Assembly (NCBI GenBank): GCA_014904985.1
Contig: MU128972.1
Span: 32,462 to 96,461, forward strand
DNA: 64,000 bases
Origin: Hydnum rufescens UP504
Lineage: Eukaryota; Basidiomycota; Agaricomycetes; Cantharellales; Hydnaceae
Direction of reading: 5' to 3'
The notes under the pieces were generated by a model. The model saw only the letters and a program-made list of their open reading frames with translations, had not been told where the DNA came from and did not search any database. This document shows positions 47,587 through 60,230 of the stretch, one piece after another (positions within the stretch are counted from its first letter, which is position 1; every line of letters starts with the position of its first letter). The position numbers and the translations under genes are program-made.

Positions 47587-47673
47587 CCTAGACAACGATG
47601 AACAAGTCAACTACACGAAGAGTTACTCGTCGCCCTTCCTCCTTCTCGCATCCCTTCCTCATTTCCTCTTGCC

Positions 47674-48701
47674 ATGTCATATCCCATCAGGCTCCCAATC
47701 GGCTCCCCAGCTCCCTTGGGCTCTGTACACCATCCTACTCCTACCACCTGGGAGCTGGAGATGCATTACGGAGTCGACAACCGCATAAATCACGACCTCA
47801 TCGATAAAGTGTTCCTAAAGGCCCTTGATCTCGTAGAAAAGGACTGGAGGTGGTCTACTACTGAGGTTGGTGCCCCAGGCGCTCTTATTATCGTCGGCAA
47901 AAAATCCCAACAAAAATTCTTTTCTAACGGTACGACTCACGCGTGCCTCCAGTCATTGTCGTGCGGGCTAACGAATCACTAAACAGGTCTCGATTATGAG
48001 AGAATTTCGGAGGACCCTGGATTCTTCGCCAGTGTGCACTGTCCCTTTATCCTTTCGTCACTTCCACTCACCTCTCTGCACAAGATTATTTCGACGTGTT
48101 GATACGGCGACTTATCGACTTCCCAAGTCTGTGCCGCTCCTTTCGATTTGAACCATGTCATGTATCTGAATATTAGGTTTTCAGTGCCCATTATCGCTGC
48201 CATCAACGGCCATTGCTTCGCTGCTGGCTTCGTCCTTGCTCTCGCATGTGATTATCGGGTGATGACGTCCGGTAGGGCATGGTGCTGTCTGAACGAGGTC
48301 CGTCTGCCGCTATATCTCTGTTCCCACATCCGGTCCTATCCCCTGACTCAACGAGTTTTCAGTTGGAAGTTGGGGCCCCATTGCGACCTTCCGTGGCTTC
48401 CCTCCTGAATTGTAAACTCCCCACCCCGAAAATTGTTCGCGATGCAACGCTAGATGCACGCCGTTTCACTCCTCAGGAACTCCATGCCCTCGGTGTGGTT
48501 GATGTGCTGGCTGAGGGGGGCACGGACGGGGTCCTACGCGAGGCTCACAAGTTAGCCGAGGCAAAAGCACCACGAGCAAAGACTGGCGTGTATGGGCTGA
48601 TGAGGACGGATATGATGAAGGCCGTGTTCAATGCTACGAAGCTGGACGAACGCAGAATATTGGCTGTTGATGCGGCGGCTCTCGCTCAGGCGCGACTGTA
48701 G
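47674..48701 (+). CDS. Crotonase (enoyl-CoA hydratase/isomerase-like), copy 2
   Basis: Best preserved of the three copies. The start at 47674 (MSYPIRLPIGSPAPLGSVHH) is followed by NRINHDLIDKVFLKALDLVE and LIIVGKKSQQKFFSNG. Introns then give GLDYERISEDPGFFA, NYFDVLIRRLIDFP and MPIIAAINGHCFAAGFVLAL; this phasing (GCC-A joined to AT-TAT, CCA-A joined to TG-CCC) is clean here. CDYRVMTSGRAWCCLNE is spliced to LEVGAPLRPSVASLLNCKLP, then IVRDATLDARRFTPQELHAL and a C-terminal helix ending AAALAQARL at 48701. The fold binds acyl-CoA; I cannot name the substrate. It is nearly identical to copy 3 and clearly diverged from copy 1. Confidence 0.87.
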
Positions 48702-48821
48702 CTGCTCAACTCAGCATCATGCACACTCATGCAAGGTACGGTGAATGGCCTCGAACTAGACCCATATACTGACGCAATGAGAATGCGGTAGCGCATTCAT
48801 TCGGGCGCTATACTTTCTAAA

Positions 48822-48892
48822 GGTCCCTTCGGCTGCTCTAACTTTTTGTATTGATATCGAGCAAATATACAGCAAATGTAGCCGAAGGGACC
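48822..48892. repeat. 13-bp inverted repeat / hairpin, unit 1
   Basis: ggtcccttcggct at 48822-48834 is inverted exactly as agccgaagggacc at 48880-48892, with a 45-base AT-rich loop. It starts about 120 bases after the crotonase stop. It could be a tiny MITE or an RNA hairpin in the 3' UTR; the AT-rich loop favours the former. Confidence 0.6.
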
Positions 48893-50695
48893 CTTATAAA
48901 AACAGATGAAATGCACATACATACGAATGTGTGTACATGTGAATGAGGATACATATATTTATATGAATGCACATCCGAATGAATATGCATCCGAATGGAA
49001 CGGTATCATGATCAGAGCATACCCTCCTCTTTCCCCAGTGCTTTGTATAGTCCCATTCTCAGAGTTGTTCTTTCATTAATCATATTTATACTGAACGTAG
49101 GCCTAGGATCTACTTGATCCGGGAACTTGAAATCATATCTGTTTCCCCAGATTGGGAGAGATGCGACCAGAGTCATACATTGTATACACAATACGGTGCC
49201 CTGCCTGCGGTGCTCATTGCTTCCGTGACAATCGGTACACAGTCGGCTAGTATTGAAGCGACTAACCACACCTTAACAGTCCAACTCGAGATTGCATTCC
49301 ATCCCAAGAATGCGATAAGTGAGATACCAGTGAAGGCATAGCTTAATAAGTTTGGAAAATGCTCAAGCGTGCCAACATTCGGATGCAATCCGACGCATTG
49401 ATGCCTTCTGGATTACCTGGTTCAATGTTTCATTAAATGTTTGAATTAAAACGTGCATTGCCCTGGGGTACGCAAGACATTGGGGGGATTGTGTTCTAGA
49501 TCACAAGCATACGCGAAGTCAGAAAATTACTTTTTCGGAATGATCACAGCTTGTCGCGTAGCTCAAAATATCAGTGATAATCTATTTATATCTTTCCAGC
49601 ACTTACTGTAATGCCATATCAATGGACCTCTGCACCCATGCAAGCATTCTGGTGCGGGGGCGAACTTCCGATTTTCGAGTCTGGATGCGAAACCTTTGAC
49701 CGGGCACTGTACCCCTGCACAAAACATTGTAGTCCACTTGCAGTAATCTTTTCATATTCAAACATGCTGTAGTATTCCAACCGTTCAGGTCAAACGTGAT
49801 ATACAACGCATTGCAGCAGATAATTTCCTTTTTTATTCCGCATTTCGGCAGGGCAGGTTCTATTGCCGTATTGGGCGTGACAAGAGGCTTTTCGAGCTCA
49901 GTTCGTGGACTCGCGTGAAGCATGACTGAACGCTTGGTCGAAATACCACCCTAGACCAGCCTACATCAAATTCCGCTCAAAGTAAGGCACCTAGGCGTTG
50001 ATAAGCACAATACAATCGATTAAGCTTAGGCGAGCTGTTCCCATCACGGTGCCGTTACGTTAATCTGAATGGTCCGCGCTGCGCTGCACCTTCGTCCGGA
50101 ATAAGTCTTCACGTCACGTCGCGTGCATCCACACCACGCGCACTCATACCTGCAAAAAGTTTCTCCCCGACCGACCTTGCTTGTTTTGTTAGTGGAAAAA
50201 CATCGCAACACTGACAATGTCGCTTGGCCTTGGCCTCGATCTTCCAGGCTCCGTAGTTCCCCAAACAGAGTTCCATGAAAAGCAGATATTGAGCTTGCTC
50301 AGATGCTGCGGAGACCAGTCGGAGACCGCACATAAGTCTTCGACGCCGTACCATACATCGCCGGGATTGGCTTTGATGGCCTCTATGAGGTGTCAGGAAC
50401 TTCCCATTGCGCAGACACCGACAGTGAACGCTTCAACGTTCTGCCTCAAAGAACTGGTCGAAAAAGTTGGCGGTTGATGCGTAAATAATGCAGGGGGGGA
50501 TAAATTATTGTTAATAGGAGCAACCGATGCTTTCGTGAACGTGAACAAAGGGATTCCAATGCAAGCATCAGCGATGAGCCCTGGGACAAGTTTTATGGAT
50601 GAAAAGTGCGGAAGGGATCCATTAGGAAGAGCGCAGATAAACGGTCTATAGCCGTAAATTAGATTTGGAATCGCGTATGTAGGGATCGGGGTTGG
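48893..50695. other. Unrecognised distal half of unit 1
   Basis: No gene recognised. It holds only short open frames on the minus strand (for example 49012-49269, 49603-49923, 50393-50728). The same frames appear in unit 2 but are broken differently, which argues against constraint on protein. A short AT-rich stretch near 48900-48990 has repeated gaatg/cacat words. Confidence 0.45.
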
Positions 50696-50837
50696 GGTGT
50701 TTGTCGATCCTTCCGCAACCGGATGCAAATACCGTTGGTACGATGCAACTCAACGCCAAGACCCTTAGTGGCCTAAAACCTCGAAAAAATCAAATTGCGA
50801 ATTTGGTCCTAGACAGTTGGTCAAATTTTCATTTCAA
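50696..50837. other. Spacer between tandem units
   Basis: 142 bases present only between the two units (ggtgtttgtcgatcc to ttttcatttca). No inverted repeats and no similarity to either unit edge were noticed. Confidence 0.6.
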
Positions 50838-51186
50838 AGCAAGGGGCTATAGATCTACCAGAATTACCGATATATATAGGTGCGGATGTAATGAAGATAT
50901 GGCGGTGATTGTCCCTCTCAACTAGAACCTGCCTACCTCTCAACAGATGTGAATGGTGTTTTCCGTGGGATTTAATGGAAGGGAGTACCTCACCATACAG
51001 TAATAGGCAGGCGGGGCCGAAGCGAAGCTTACCAATCAATTCAATCTCCAACACAACCAAATAACGCATCCCTGTCGCTTTAATTTGCGCTGCTCATGAC
51101 CTCCGCCATGTATGACTCTACTATGATACATCGGCTGATTGGGATGCACAGTCGAATCTGCCGCTCTGGCACCGAGATCCGCGAAG

Positions 51187-51242
51187 CCATTGGTTGGCGA
51201 TATCTCGCACATCATCATACCAGAGGAGACCGGTTTATATAG
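51187..51242 (+). promoter_or_regulatory. Crotonase copy 3 promoter (duplicate)
   Basis: Same inverted CCAAT and TATA-like motifs as before copy 2, in the matching position of unit 2. Confidence 0.5.
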
Positions 51243-51329
51243 CCTAGACAACGATGAACAAGTCAACTACACGAAGAGTTACTCGTCGCCCTTCCTCCTT
51301 CTCGCATCCCTTCCTCATTTCCCCTTGCC

Positions 51330-52357
51330 ATGTCATATCCCATCAGGCTCCCAATCGGCTCCCCAGCTCCCTTGGGCTCTGTACACCATCCTACTCCTAC
51401 CACCTGGGAGCTGGAGATGCATTACGGAGTCGACAACCGCATAAATCACGACCTCATCGATAAAGTGTTCCTAAAGGCCCTTGATCTCGTAGAAAAGGAC
51501 TGGAGGTGGTCTACTACTGAGGTTGGTGCCCCAGGCGCTCTTATTATCGTCGGCAAAAAATCCCAACAAAAATTCTTTTCTAACGGTACGACTCACGCGT
51601 GCCTCCAGTCATTGTCGTGCGGGCTAACGAATCACTAAACAGGTCTCGATTATGAGAGAATTTCGGAGGACCCTGGATTCTTCGCCAGTGTGCACTGTCC
51701 CTTTATCCTTTCGTCACTTCCACTCACCTCTCTGCACAAGATTATTTCGACGTGTTGATACGGCGACTTATCGACTTCCCAAGTCTGTGCCGCTCCTTTC
51801 GATTTGAACCATGTCATGTATCTGAATATTAGGTTTTCAGTGCCCATTATCGCTGCCATCAACGGCCATTGCTTCGCTGCTGGCTTCGTCCTTGCTCTCG
51901 CATGTGATTATCGGGTGATGACGTCCGGTAGGGCATGGTGCTGTCTGAACGAGGTCCGTCTGCCGCTATACTCTGTTCCCACATCCGGTCCTATCCCCTG
52001 ACTCAACGAGTTTTCAGTTGGAAGTTGGGGCCCATTGCGACCTTCCGTGGCTTCCCTCCTGAATTATAAAACTCCCCACCCCGAAAATTGTTCGCGATGC
52101 AACGCTAGATGCACGCCGTTTCACTCCTCAGGAACTCCATGCCCTCGGTGTGGTTGATGTGCTGGCCGGGGGGGGGCACGGACGGGGTCCTACGCGAGGC
52201 TCACAAGTTAGCCGAGGCAAAAGCACCACGAGCAAAGACTGGCGTGTATGGGCTGATGAGGACGGATATGATGAAGGCCGTGTTCAATGCTACGAAGCTG
52301 GACGAACGCAGAATATTGGCTGTTGATGCGGCGGCTCTCGCTCAGGCGCGACTGTAG
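51330..52357 (+). CDS. Crotonase copy 3, frame disrupted
   Basis: Nearly identical to copy 2 from MSYPIRLPIGSPAPLGSVHH to the AAALAQARL end at 52357. Three indels relative to copy 2 affect the frame: one C lost at the gggccc near 52027 (intron 4 side, GAP region), one A gained at ataaaact near 52069, which restores it, and one extra G in a nine-G run near 52167-52175, which shifts it again before GTDGVLREAHKL. If real, the last third is out of frame and the copy is a young pseudogene. Since this window has many homopolymer errors, an intact gene is equally possible. The crotonase signature AAINGHCFAAGFVLAL is unchanged. Confidence 0.7.
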
Positions 52358-52477
52358 CTGCTCAACTCAGCATCATGCACACTCATGCAAGGTACGGTGA
52401 ATGGCCTCGAACTAGACCCATATACTGACGCAATGAGAATGCGGTAGCACATTGATTCGGGCGCTATACTTTCTAAA

Positions 52478-52552
52478 GGTCCCTTCGGCTGCTCTAACTT
52501 TTTGTATTGATATCGAGCAAATATACAGCAAATGTATGTAGCCGAAGGGACC
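52478..52552. repeat. 13-bp inverted repeat / hairpin, unit 2
   Basis: Same arms as in unit 1 (ggtcccttcggct at 52478-52490, inverse at 52540-52552) with a loop four bases longer, owing to a tgta duplication next to the right arm. Confidence 0.6.
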
Positions 52553-54350
52553 CTTATAAAAACAGATGAAATGCACATACATACGAATGTGTGTACATGT
52601 GAATGAGGATACATATATAATATATTTATATGAATGCACATCCGAATGAATATGCATCCGAATGGAACGGTATCATGATCAGAGCATACCCTCCTCTTTC
52701 CCCAGTGCTTTGTATAGTCCCATTCTCAGAGTTGTTCTTTCATTAATCATATTTATACTGAACGTAGGCCTAGGATCTACTTGATCCGGGAACTTGAAAT
52801 CATATCTGTTTCCCCAGATTGGGAGAGATGCGAGAGTCATACATTGTATACACAATACGCCCTGCCTGCGGTGCTCATTGCTTCCGTGACAATCGGTACA
52901 CAGTCGGCTAGTATTGAAGCGACTAACCACACCTTAACAGTCCAACTCGAGATTGCATTCCATCCCAAGAATGCGATAAGTGAGATACCAGTGAAGGCAT
53001 AGCTTAATAAGTTTGGAAAATGCTCAAGCGTGCCAACATTCGGATGCAATCCGACGCATTGATGCCTTCTGGATTACCTGGTTCAATGTTTCATTAAATG
53101 TTTGAATTAAAACGTGCATTGCCCTGGGGTACGCAAGACATTGGGGGGATTGTGTTCTAGATCACAAGCATATGCGAAGTCAGAAAATTACTTTTTCGGA
53201 ATGATCACAGCTTGTCGCGTAGCTCAAAATATCAGTGATAATCTATTTATATCTTTCCAGCACTTACTGTAATGCCATATCAATGGACCTCTGCACCCAT
53301 GCAAGCATTCTGGTGCGGGGGCGAACTTCCGATTTCGAGTCTGGATGCGAAACCTTTGACCGGGCACTGTACCCCTGCACAAAACATTGTAGTCCACTTG
53401 TAGTAATCTTTTCATATTCAAACATGCTGTAGTATTCCAACCGTTCAGGTCAAACGTGATATACAACGTATTGCAGCAGATAATTTCCTTTTTATTCCGC
53501 ATTTCGGCAGGGCAGATTCTATTGCCGTATTGGGCGTGACAAGAGGCTTTTCGAGCTCAGTTCGTGGTTTCGCGTGAAGCATGACTGAACGCTTGGTCGA
53601 ATACCACCCTAGACCAGCTACATCAAATTCCGCTCAAAGTAAGGCACCTAGGCGGTGATAGCACAATACAATCGATTAAGCTTAGGCGAGCTGTTCCCAT
53701 CACGGTGCCGTTACGTTAATCTGAATGGTCCGCGCTGCGCTGCACCTTCGTCCGGAATAGTCTTCACGTCACGTCGCGTGCATCCACACCACGCGCACTC
53801 ATACCTGCAAAAAGTTTCTCCCCGACCGACCTTGCTTGTTTTGTTAGTGGAAAAACATCGCAGCACTGACAATGTCGCTTGGCCTTGGCCTCGATCTTCC
53901 AGGCTCCGTAGTTCCCCAAACAGAGTTCCATGAAAAGCAGATATTGAGCTTGCTCAGATGCTGCGGAGACCAGTCGGAGACCGCACATAAGTCTTCGACG
54001 CCGTACCATACATCGCAGGGATTGGCTTTGATGGCCTCTACGAGGTGTCAGAAACTTCCCATTGCGCAGACACCGACAGTAAACGCTTCAACATTCTGCC
54101 TCAAAGAACTGGGTCGAAAAAGATGGCGGTTGATGCGTAAATAATGCAGGGGGGATAAATTATTGTTAATAGGAGCAACCGATGCTTTCGTGGACGTGAA
54201 CAAAGGGATTCCAATGCAAGTATCAGCGATGAGCCCTGGGACAAGTTTTATGGATGAAAAGTGCGGAAGGCATCCATTAGGAAGAGCGCAGATAAACGGT
54301 CTATAGCCGTAAATTGGATTTGGAATCGCGTATGTAGGGATCGGGGTTGG

Positions 54351-56409
54351 CATCCGATCGGCAAGATCCTTGATGAGCTTCGAGGAATGTCCTCGGCCTT
54401 CTTCTCTGACTGATAGTAACACGAAGGGCGTCGAGAACTTCGACTGGCCCCGTCCACAATAGATAGAGGGCCGCGGTCGTTGCAACCCGTCGGCAGCCCC
54501 ATCAAGATCAGGAGCAACCACACACTTGAATTAATAGTAGATCTCCTTGGTATGCTTCGCATGGCAGTAGATGACGCGGGCGAAACTGACGGAAGCACTG
54601 GGAAGCTTCGGATGCTCCACCCTTCAGCTTGAAAATTCGAGTAGCCATGCAAGTGAGGTCCAAGCTGGAGGAGTCACTCGAAATGATAGTGGGAGAACAA
54701 GTCCCGCATCCAGATCCACCGTGCGGAGGAAGTGGATTGATAGGCCAACACAAGGACATTGCACGTGAGGTTTTGACGTTGCTCGGGGCTGATCCAGTTA
54801 CGAACCGTGAAGCACCTTGTCAAGGCGGGGAGATGATGTCTGAGACTCGATGATTTGGACATATTCGCGAGAAATTTCGAATGGGTTCGCAATAAGATCA
54901 GGAATATCCTTGCAGTGGGGTCGGGGTGAGCCGAGATGATTTTTCACAATCCTATGTGGGAACTGCATCCAGGTCAATGAGTCGGGATCCTCAGGCTCGG
55001 AATGGCATGACACTTGCCCAAAGATATCGAGAGGGGAATCGTCCATTAATTTCGGGAAGGGTGATTGTAGGAGCAAAACCGTGTTCGGGGGGGTACTCGA
55101 AAATAAAGGAGAGGAACAGATGTGGCGGTCTTGTCTTTATAGAGGGTAACGGCGATAGCGTTCGAGGTTCTATCGAGGTTCACGGTCAGGACACAATAGG
55201 CTCAGGCATCAACGATCTTCAACGCGTTATCATGTCGGTGCATCGACTATGCCATTTCCGCGGTTGAACACGAACACACGTGGAGAATAGGCCAACTCGA
55301 ATAGAACGGGGGACTGCTTTAATCGGTCTCAATATCGGGGAAAGCAGAATCGCCATAATTTTTGACAACGAACCGCACTGGGAGGTTGGTTCTGCCCAAC
55401 AGGGGAGGAAGACGAGATGGCCTGGATCGATGAATTGACACTTCCCCGGATGGCCCATATCTTATCCAAAAAGCGTCAGAACGGATCTTCAGACACGCGA
55501 TGTGAACTGACCGGTGAGTGAGGCAGTCTGAGTGGCCGACCGGAACACTTTGTCGCTTTGTTCCACCTCTGTAGCCAGCCCTCTTTCGTCTTTGGATTCT
55601 CCTCGACATTCAAGATGGATTCCTTCAAGCCCTGGGGCTCGAGTGTCAGAATGGAGATGCCTCCACAACATTGAAAGTGATGTCAAGGGATGCCTTCGTA
55701 GCGTTGCGTCTGGTCCGAATTCACTTCGACCTTGGTATTTCTGATGGAGAGTCCCATGACTGCTGTCAAAGACATTTTATTTATTCCATCATGCCCTCAC
55801 TCCTATATGCTCAAAACATGGCTCTGTCTCGCCAAACTAGACCCTCTTAGAAACAACTCATAGAATCCACACCCCCTTCACACACCCCCTTCATAATACC
55901 CCGCCCAACTTCAGATTAACTTTCAGGTACTGACCCATCATGTATTTGAACCGCTCTTGGCCCCTTTATGGGAGCCTACGCGGTATATAAAAGAGAATTC
56001 CTCCTCCTCCTGTCAAAGACATTCGTGTTGCGGGTTTATCCGCCAGATTGAGCATAAGCGCCTCAAGTACGGCTTTCAGATGGTTCTTGTCGTTGTTAGT
56101 CACACGGGTTGGGCAGGGGTGTGCTCATCAGCATGATTTTCCCCTCGCACCCGGTTTATTCCAAGGGTCGTTTGAGACATGATGAGCCCATTTGTTCGGT
56201 GACGGGGTTTGGGTCGTCTCTTGCCTCTGTGTCATTCGTTTGTAGACGCCCGCAGTGTTATCTCGAAGATATTCCAAATCCGGCTGTCCCCCAAAGAACC
56301 GCGAGGCTCAAGACCCGACGTCGCGATATTATTGTCTGACGGATTATTCAAGGTCAGCGAGGCTGCTAGTCAACTTGATATCTGAATGATCATGTCCCCA
56401 ACGTAGACG
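54351..56409. other. Gene-poor debris downstream of the duplication
   Basis: No intact gene. Minus-strand open frames at 54508-55609 have stretches that look protein-like (for example LGRTNLPVRFVVKNYGDSAF and LYKDKTATSVPLLYFR) but frames change often and no family was recognised. It probably contains decayed coding DNA. Confidence 0.4.
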
Positions 56410-56775
56410 ATCTCGTCTGCATCATATGCCCCAGTGGAACCACCAGATCCTCTCAAAGGCGTCATTCTCACTGAGCGCAACATTATTGCTTCTCCCGGTG
56501 CAATTGGCGAGCATTTGGGCATGCACTCCGCAAAGACGGTTCTCTCCTCGCATTTTTACTCCCCCACGTTTTGGAATACCCAGCGGGTCTCTATCTCTGA
56601 TGTACTCAAAACGCGCGGAGATGCCCCGGTTCGCAATTGTACAGGTGACATTGGTGCTCTCCGTCCCACATTAATGGTCGCGTGCGCAGTGACACAGTCT
56701 GGGATCCATCCGAAGGGATATTATGACGAAGGTAAACCCTTCCCAATCGCTGCTGACACTCATCAAATACATTGA
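56410..56775 (+). pseudogene. Long-chain acyl-CoA synthetase fragment
   Basis: The frame beginning DDLVCIICPSGTT (about 56408) shifts into KGVILTERNIIASPGAIGEH, the AMP-binding P-loop region of fungal long-chain acyl-CoA synthetases (normally an SGTTG-x-PKGV motif followed by an N-x-I-A-S segment). The later DAPVRNCTGDIGALRPTLMV matches the region that follows the catalytic gate in this family. The part between is degenerate, the ATP-site frame is broken, and neither the amino third nor the carboxyl third is visible. A gene fragment with no likely function. Confidence 0.7.
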
Positions 56776-56806
56776 GTCGGATCGTGCCTTTTTCTGAACC
56801 GGCGCT

Positions 56807-57170
<364 letters not shown>

Positions 57171-57179
57171 TGATCTTGG

Positions 57180-58600
57180 TATGGCACATGAGATGACTCG
57201 TGCATGACCCAATTGCCCAAGAGGCACATACATTATCCTTTTGATGCTTCATGTTCGTAATCCATAGCACTCGTATGCAAGAGTTGCTGATGAGTCAGTG
57301 ATGACCTCTAGTACTCCATGAGATCTTTGGGTTCTTTCCCCCTCACAACATATTCACACCTTCGCACCACTCCAATGCCAGAACCCCAGATGAATCTGAT
57401 TTTTGTCGCAATATCACAGTGTAATGGAAGGATATAAAATTCGGCTCCAGTACCTCCCTTGCCTACCTCCCCACCCATCGACTGCTTATTTTATGCCAGT
57501 ATTGAGGGGCTGAGGTGGTCAGTATTATACCATCAAGTTCCTCCCTCCCTCCGTCATCCTGCCCTGATTGTTAGTTGAGAGGATATCATTTGAAGGTGAA
57601 CTTGAGCTTGTCAAACATGCGTCCAAAAGGTGAACGCTCTGAAGGCACTCGCGTCACATACGATTCAGCCCTAAAGAGGGTGTCGATATATGCAGGGGAA
57701 CAGTACGTCCTATCATAAGTTAGGCGCACCTCAACTTTCTAAGGAAGTGAGGCATGTGTGATGGGTCCTTTTCTGGGAAGGAGGTATTGTTTCTGTGGAA
57801 CATTATTGATCATTAATCCGATGAGCATCAGACCATGGGGCCATTGGTCGTGAGAGAATCGACAGGGATACACACCTGGCGTTGATAGTTTGGGGAGTGT
57901 TTCCCTTTATTCTAACAAGCACAACCTCAAGATCTGGAGGACGCATAATTAAACATTTTCTAACCTGAGCTTGCTCAAGTAATCACGCAGCCGAGACCGA
58001 GGGGGCGAAGGAAAAAGATCCATGACACTGCATATAGGTAAAAACGTCAATTTCGTGGGGAGCGATTGGGGTCACCACGAATCCGAACCCAGAGAGTGGC
58101 ATAAAACTGACATATAGAATGAAGGAAAGATATATGAGTACAGGTATAATTAAGGTCCTGATGGAAGCAGTGAACCCTCACTCGCTATCAGACCGCTGGG
58201 GTGTCGTGAACGGACGGCGGGGGGGATGCTGACCTTCTACGCTCGACCTACAACTCAAGTTGGTTATCGATCACTGCGACGTGGAGGACAATGAATACTA
58301 TGCACGTGTATAGTGCCCAGAGATAGATATGCGGTGAAATTTCCCCATGCGCCCTGCCCATTCAAGGCGCCTGTCAAAATCCGTAGCAAGAAAGTAGAAA
58401 TAGAGGGTCACCGACCCTGCGCTATCGCGGTGACGATCGCGACGGGTCGAGGTTCGGGGGAAAGCTGGCGGCACTTCAGCTCTATAACTTTCCATTAAAT
58501 CATCGACGTAGAGCCGATATTTTGCAACGTACTGCGAAGCCCTGCTGGAGTCATCTGTATAGGCAGTCTGCGTGCGATAATTATATCGGGGAGGCTCATT
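57180..58600. other. Intergenic, nothing recognised
   Basis: About 1.4 kb with no gene, repeat or RNA that I can support. Confidence 0.4.
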
Positions 58601-58639
58601 CACGTTATTCGAACTTCGGAGTGGAACAATTAACGAGAT

Positions 58640-59324
58640 CAGCTCTGTATGCATGATAAAATCCTGCCCACCGCGAAGAATTCTGCGGTGGTGGTGGTGT
58701 TGGACGTGATCTGCTCCCGGAGCTCCTGGGTCCTGATCTATTTAGAAGCAGGAATCGGAATTGGGAAAGTGCATGGAGAAGGAATCGCAAACCCCTTTGA
58801 TCTCTGTCTACGCGAAGAAACAGATGTATCTTCAGTGGCATCCTCCTTGAGTCCTGTAATATACGGATTTGAAAGGAAATAAGAAAACACCACAACGTGA
58901 TAAACATGCCTCGTTCTCCGAACAGATCATATATCCTGCGCTTGGCTGGATCTGCATTCCAAGGTCATCACAAGAGTGTAGAAAGCGATCGAGAGCGAAT
59001 GGGCGCACCAGACAACGCCTCATATGCTTCGGCAATCTAATAGAAGCGAGACGGGGAGATAAGAACGAGGAAAAGAGTGTGCCCTCTGGGCGTAAATAGC
59101 TTCCAACCTGGGAGAAATATTGAGTCGCAAGGGCAGTGCCATTGTTACGGTCTGGGTGCCATCTTAGCGCCTGCTTCCTATACGCTACGGGAAAACAAGA
59201 AAATAAAGAGGGTTGGGTTTCAGGAGGTGGGTAATAAGGTAGTGCGACACCTACCCTTCCTAATTTCCTCCTGGGTGGCTGCATTGGGCACACCGAGCAG
59301 TTCGTAGTAATCTGCACCGGCCAT
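58640..59324 (-). CDS. J-domain (DnaJ/Hsp40) protein
   Basis: Hsp70 co-chaperone. The start at 59324 (MAGADYYELLGVPNAATQEE) gives a complete J-domain after splicing: IRK joins AYRKQALRWHPDRNNGTALA with the invariant HPD, TQYFSQ joins IAEAYEALS, then DPAKRRIYDLFGER. Each junction has a consistent phase. The next exon appears to use a GC donor (GAG-GCATGT) and reads LKEDATEDTSVSSRRQRSKG, after which the frame is uncertain, so the C-terminal boundary is a guess. An alternative upstream start at 59411 would add a hydrophobic MLFATTSLILLRVYI, which could be a signal peptide. Client and Hsp70 partner cannot be assigned. Confidence 0.72.
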
Positions 59325-59411
59325 GGGGGCAGAATTGGAGTCACGGAAAGTCGCGAGGGGGGTGGGAATGTACACGCGGAGAAGTATCAACGAAGTCGTG
59401 GCAAACAGCAA

Positions 59412-60230
59412 GGATCCACCTCAGTTGAAAAAAGCCTCCTGGCGATCGCGTGGAACGCACTACTGGCGATTCTACTGTACCCTCCGTGCGCTAGAAACAA
59501 GGGTATTAGAGGTATGGAGGAATAGGTAACGAGGTCCTCAAAAGACAAGGCCTGAATTGGCGGTTCCCAGGATATGAACTTTACATACTATATTCAGTGG
59601 ATCACAATGCATCCTAGGTTCCAAACTACAGCCCCAGGGAACATTGTCACCTGGAATTATAAATTATGAGCAGCGATGGTTTCACTGTCACAATTCGCCG
59701 CCGCCGCGACAAGGCAGAGGATGATGGATAGCGACCAACCTTCGTGTTGACAAGGACAAGTCTTTCACCTGTTGTTCAGAACCGACCCACTACCGAATAG
59801 AGATATTGGCTCAGTATTGGAGTTGCCACTAGACCTGCGTATTCAATTCTCCTGGTGCAATATTTTTCTGACCTAATCAGATGTCGTGTAGCTCTGTGAT
59901 CATGGGAAATCGAAGCTGAATTTTCCACTCTAGGTCTAGGTGGTGCTTGGGTCACGTTGGGTGGGACCGCTTTCGGCGAACTCCGCAAGACGAACTCTGA
60001 TTTCTCCTTTTGCTTCTTCTTTTATCTCGATCGTCTTGGTGGCGGTATCTTGGAGAGTCACTCCTTGAAGGCCCTTGATCCTTTTTCTTTTTTGGGCTGC
60101 CCTGAAATATTTGATAAATGACCAAGTTGGAGAGTATAAGATGCTCTGTTCTTTGAGGGTTACCCTTGCAACCAAACACCACTTGCCCCTACCGCTTACT
60201 ACCTCACCCTCTCAAGTGTTTTCCCGATAA
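59412..60230. other. Intergenic, short unassigned frames
   Basis: Contains a tiny plus-strand frame from 59667 (MSSDGFTVTIRRRRDKAEDD) and a minus-strand charged frame (59936-60175) without recognisable homology. No supported gene. Confidence 0.4.

Larger units (their letters stand above)
47184..50695. repeat. Tandem duplication, unit 1 (about 3.5 kb)
   Basis: Begins agcaaggggctatagatctacc and ends tatgtagggatcggggttgg. The whole unit recurs in the same orientation at 50838-54350 with scattered substitutions and many 1-4 base indels. It holds a promoter, crotonase copy 2, an inverted-repeat hairpin and about 1.8 kb of unrecognised DNA. No terminal inverted repeats or obvious target duplications bound the unit, so it looks like a segmental duplication rather than a transposon. 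Confidence 0.93.
50838..54350. repeat. Tandem duplication, unit 2 (about 3.5 kb)
   Basis: Direct repeat of 47184-50695, same orientation, offset about 3654. Differences are mostly single substitutions and short indels, many at homopolymers (ggggcccc to gggccc near 52027; a G run lengthened near 52169). One is a 4-base tgta duplication near 52537. After 54350 the sequences part: unit 1 continues ggtgtttgtc, unit 2 catccgatcg. Confidence 0.93.

Noticed and set aside
48893..50695. Minus-strand genes in the distal half of the duplicated unit
   Set aside because: Frames are short, unrecognised and broken differently in the two copies.
47184..54350. Tandem units as a transposon or rolling-circle element
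   Set aside because: No inverted ends, target duplications, Rep/helicase or transposase coding.
58060..58130. Possible tRNA T-arm (minus strand GGGTTCGGATTC)
   Set aside because: Stems do not pair and no acceptor or anticodon arm fits.
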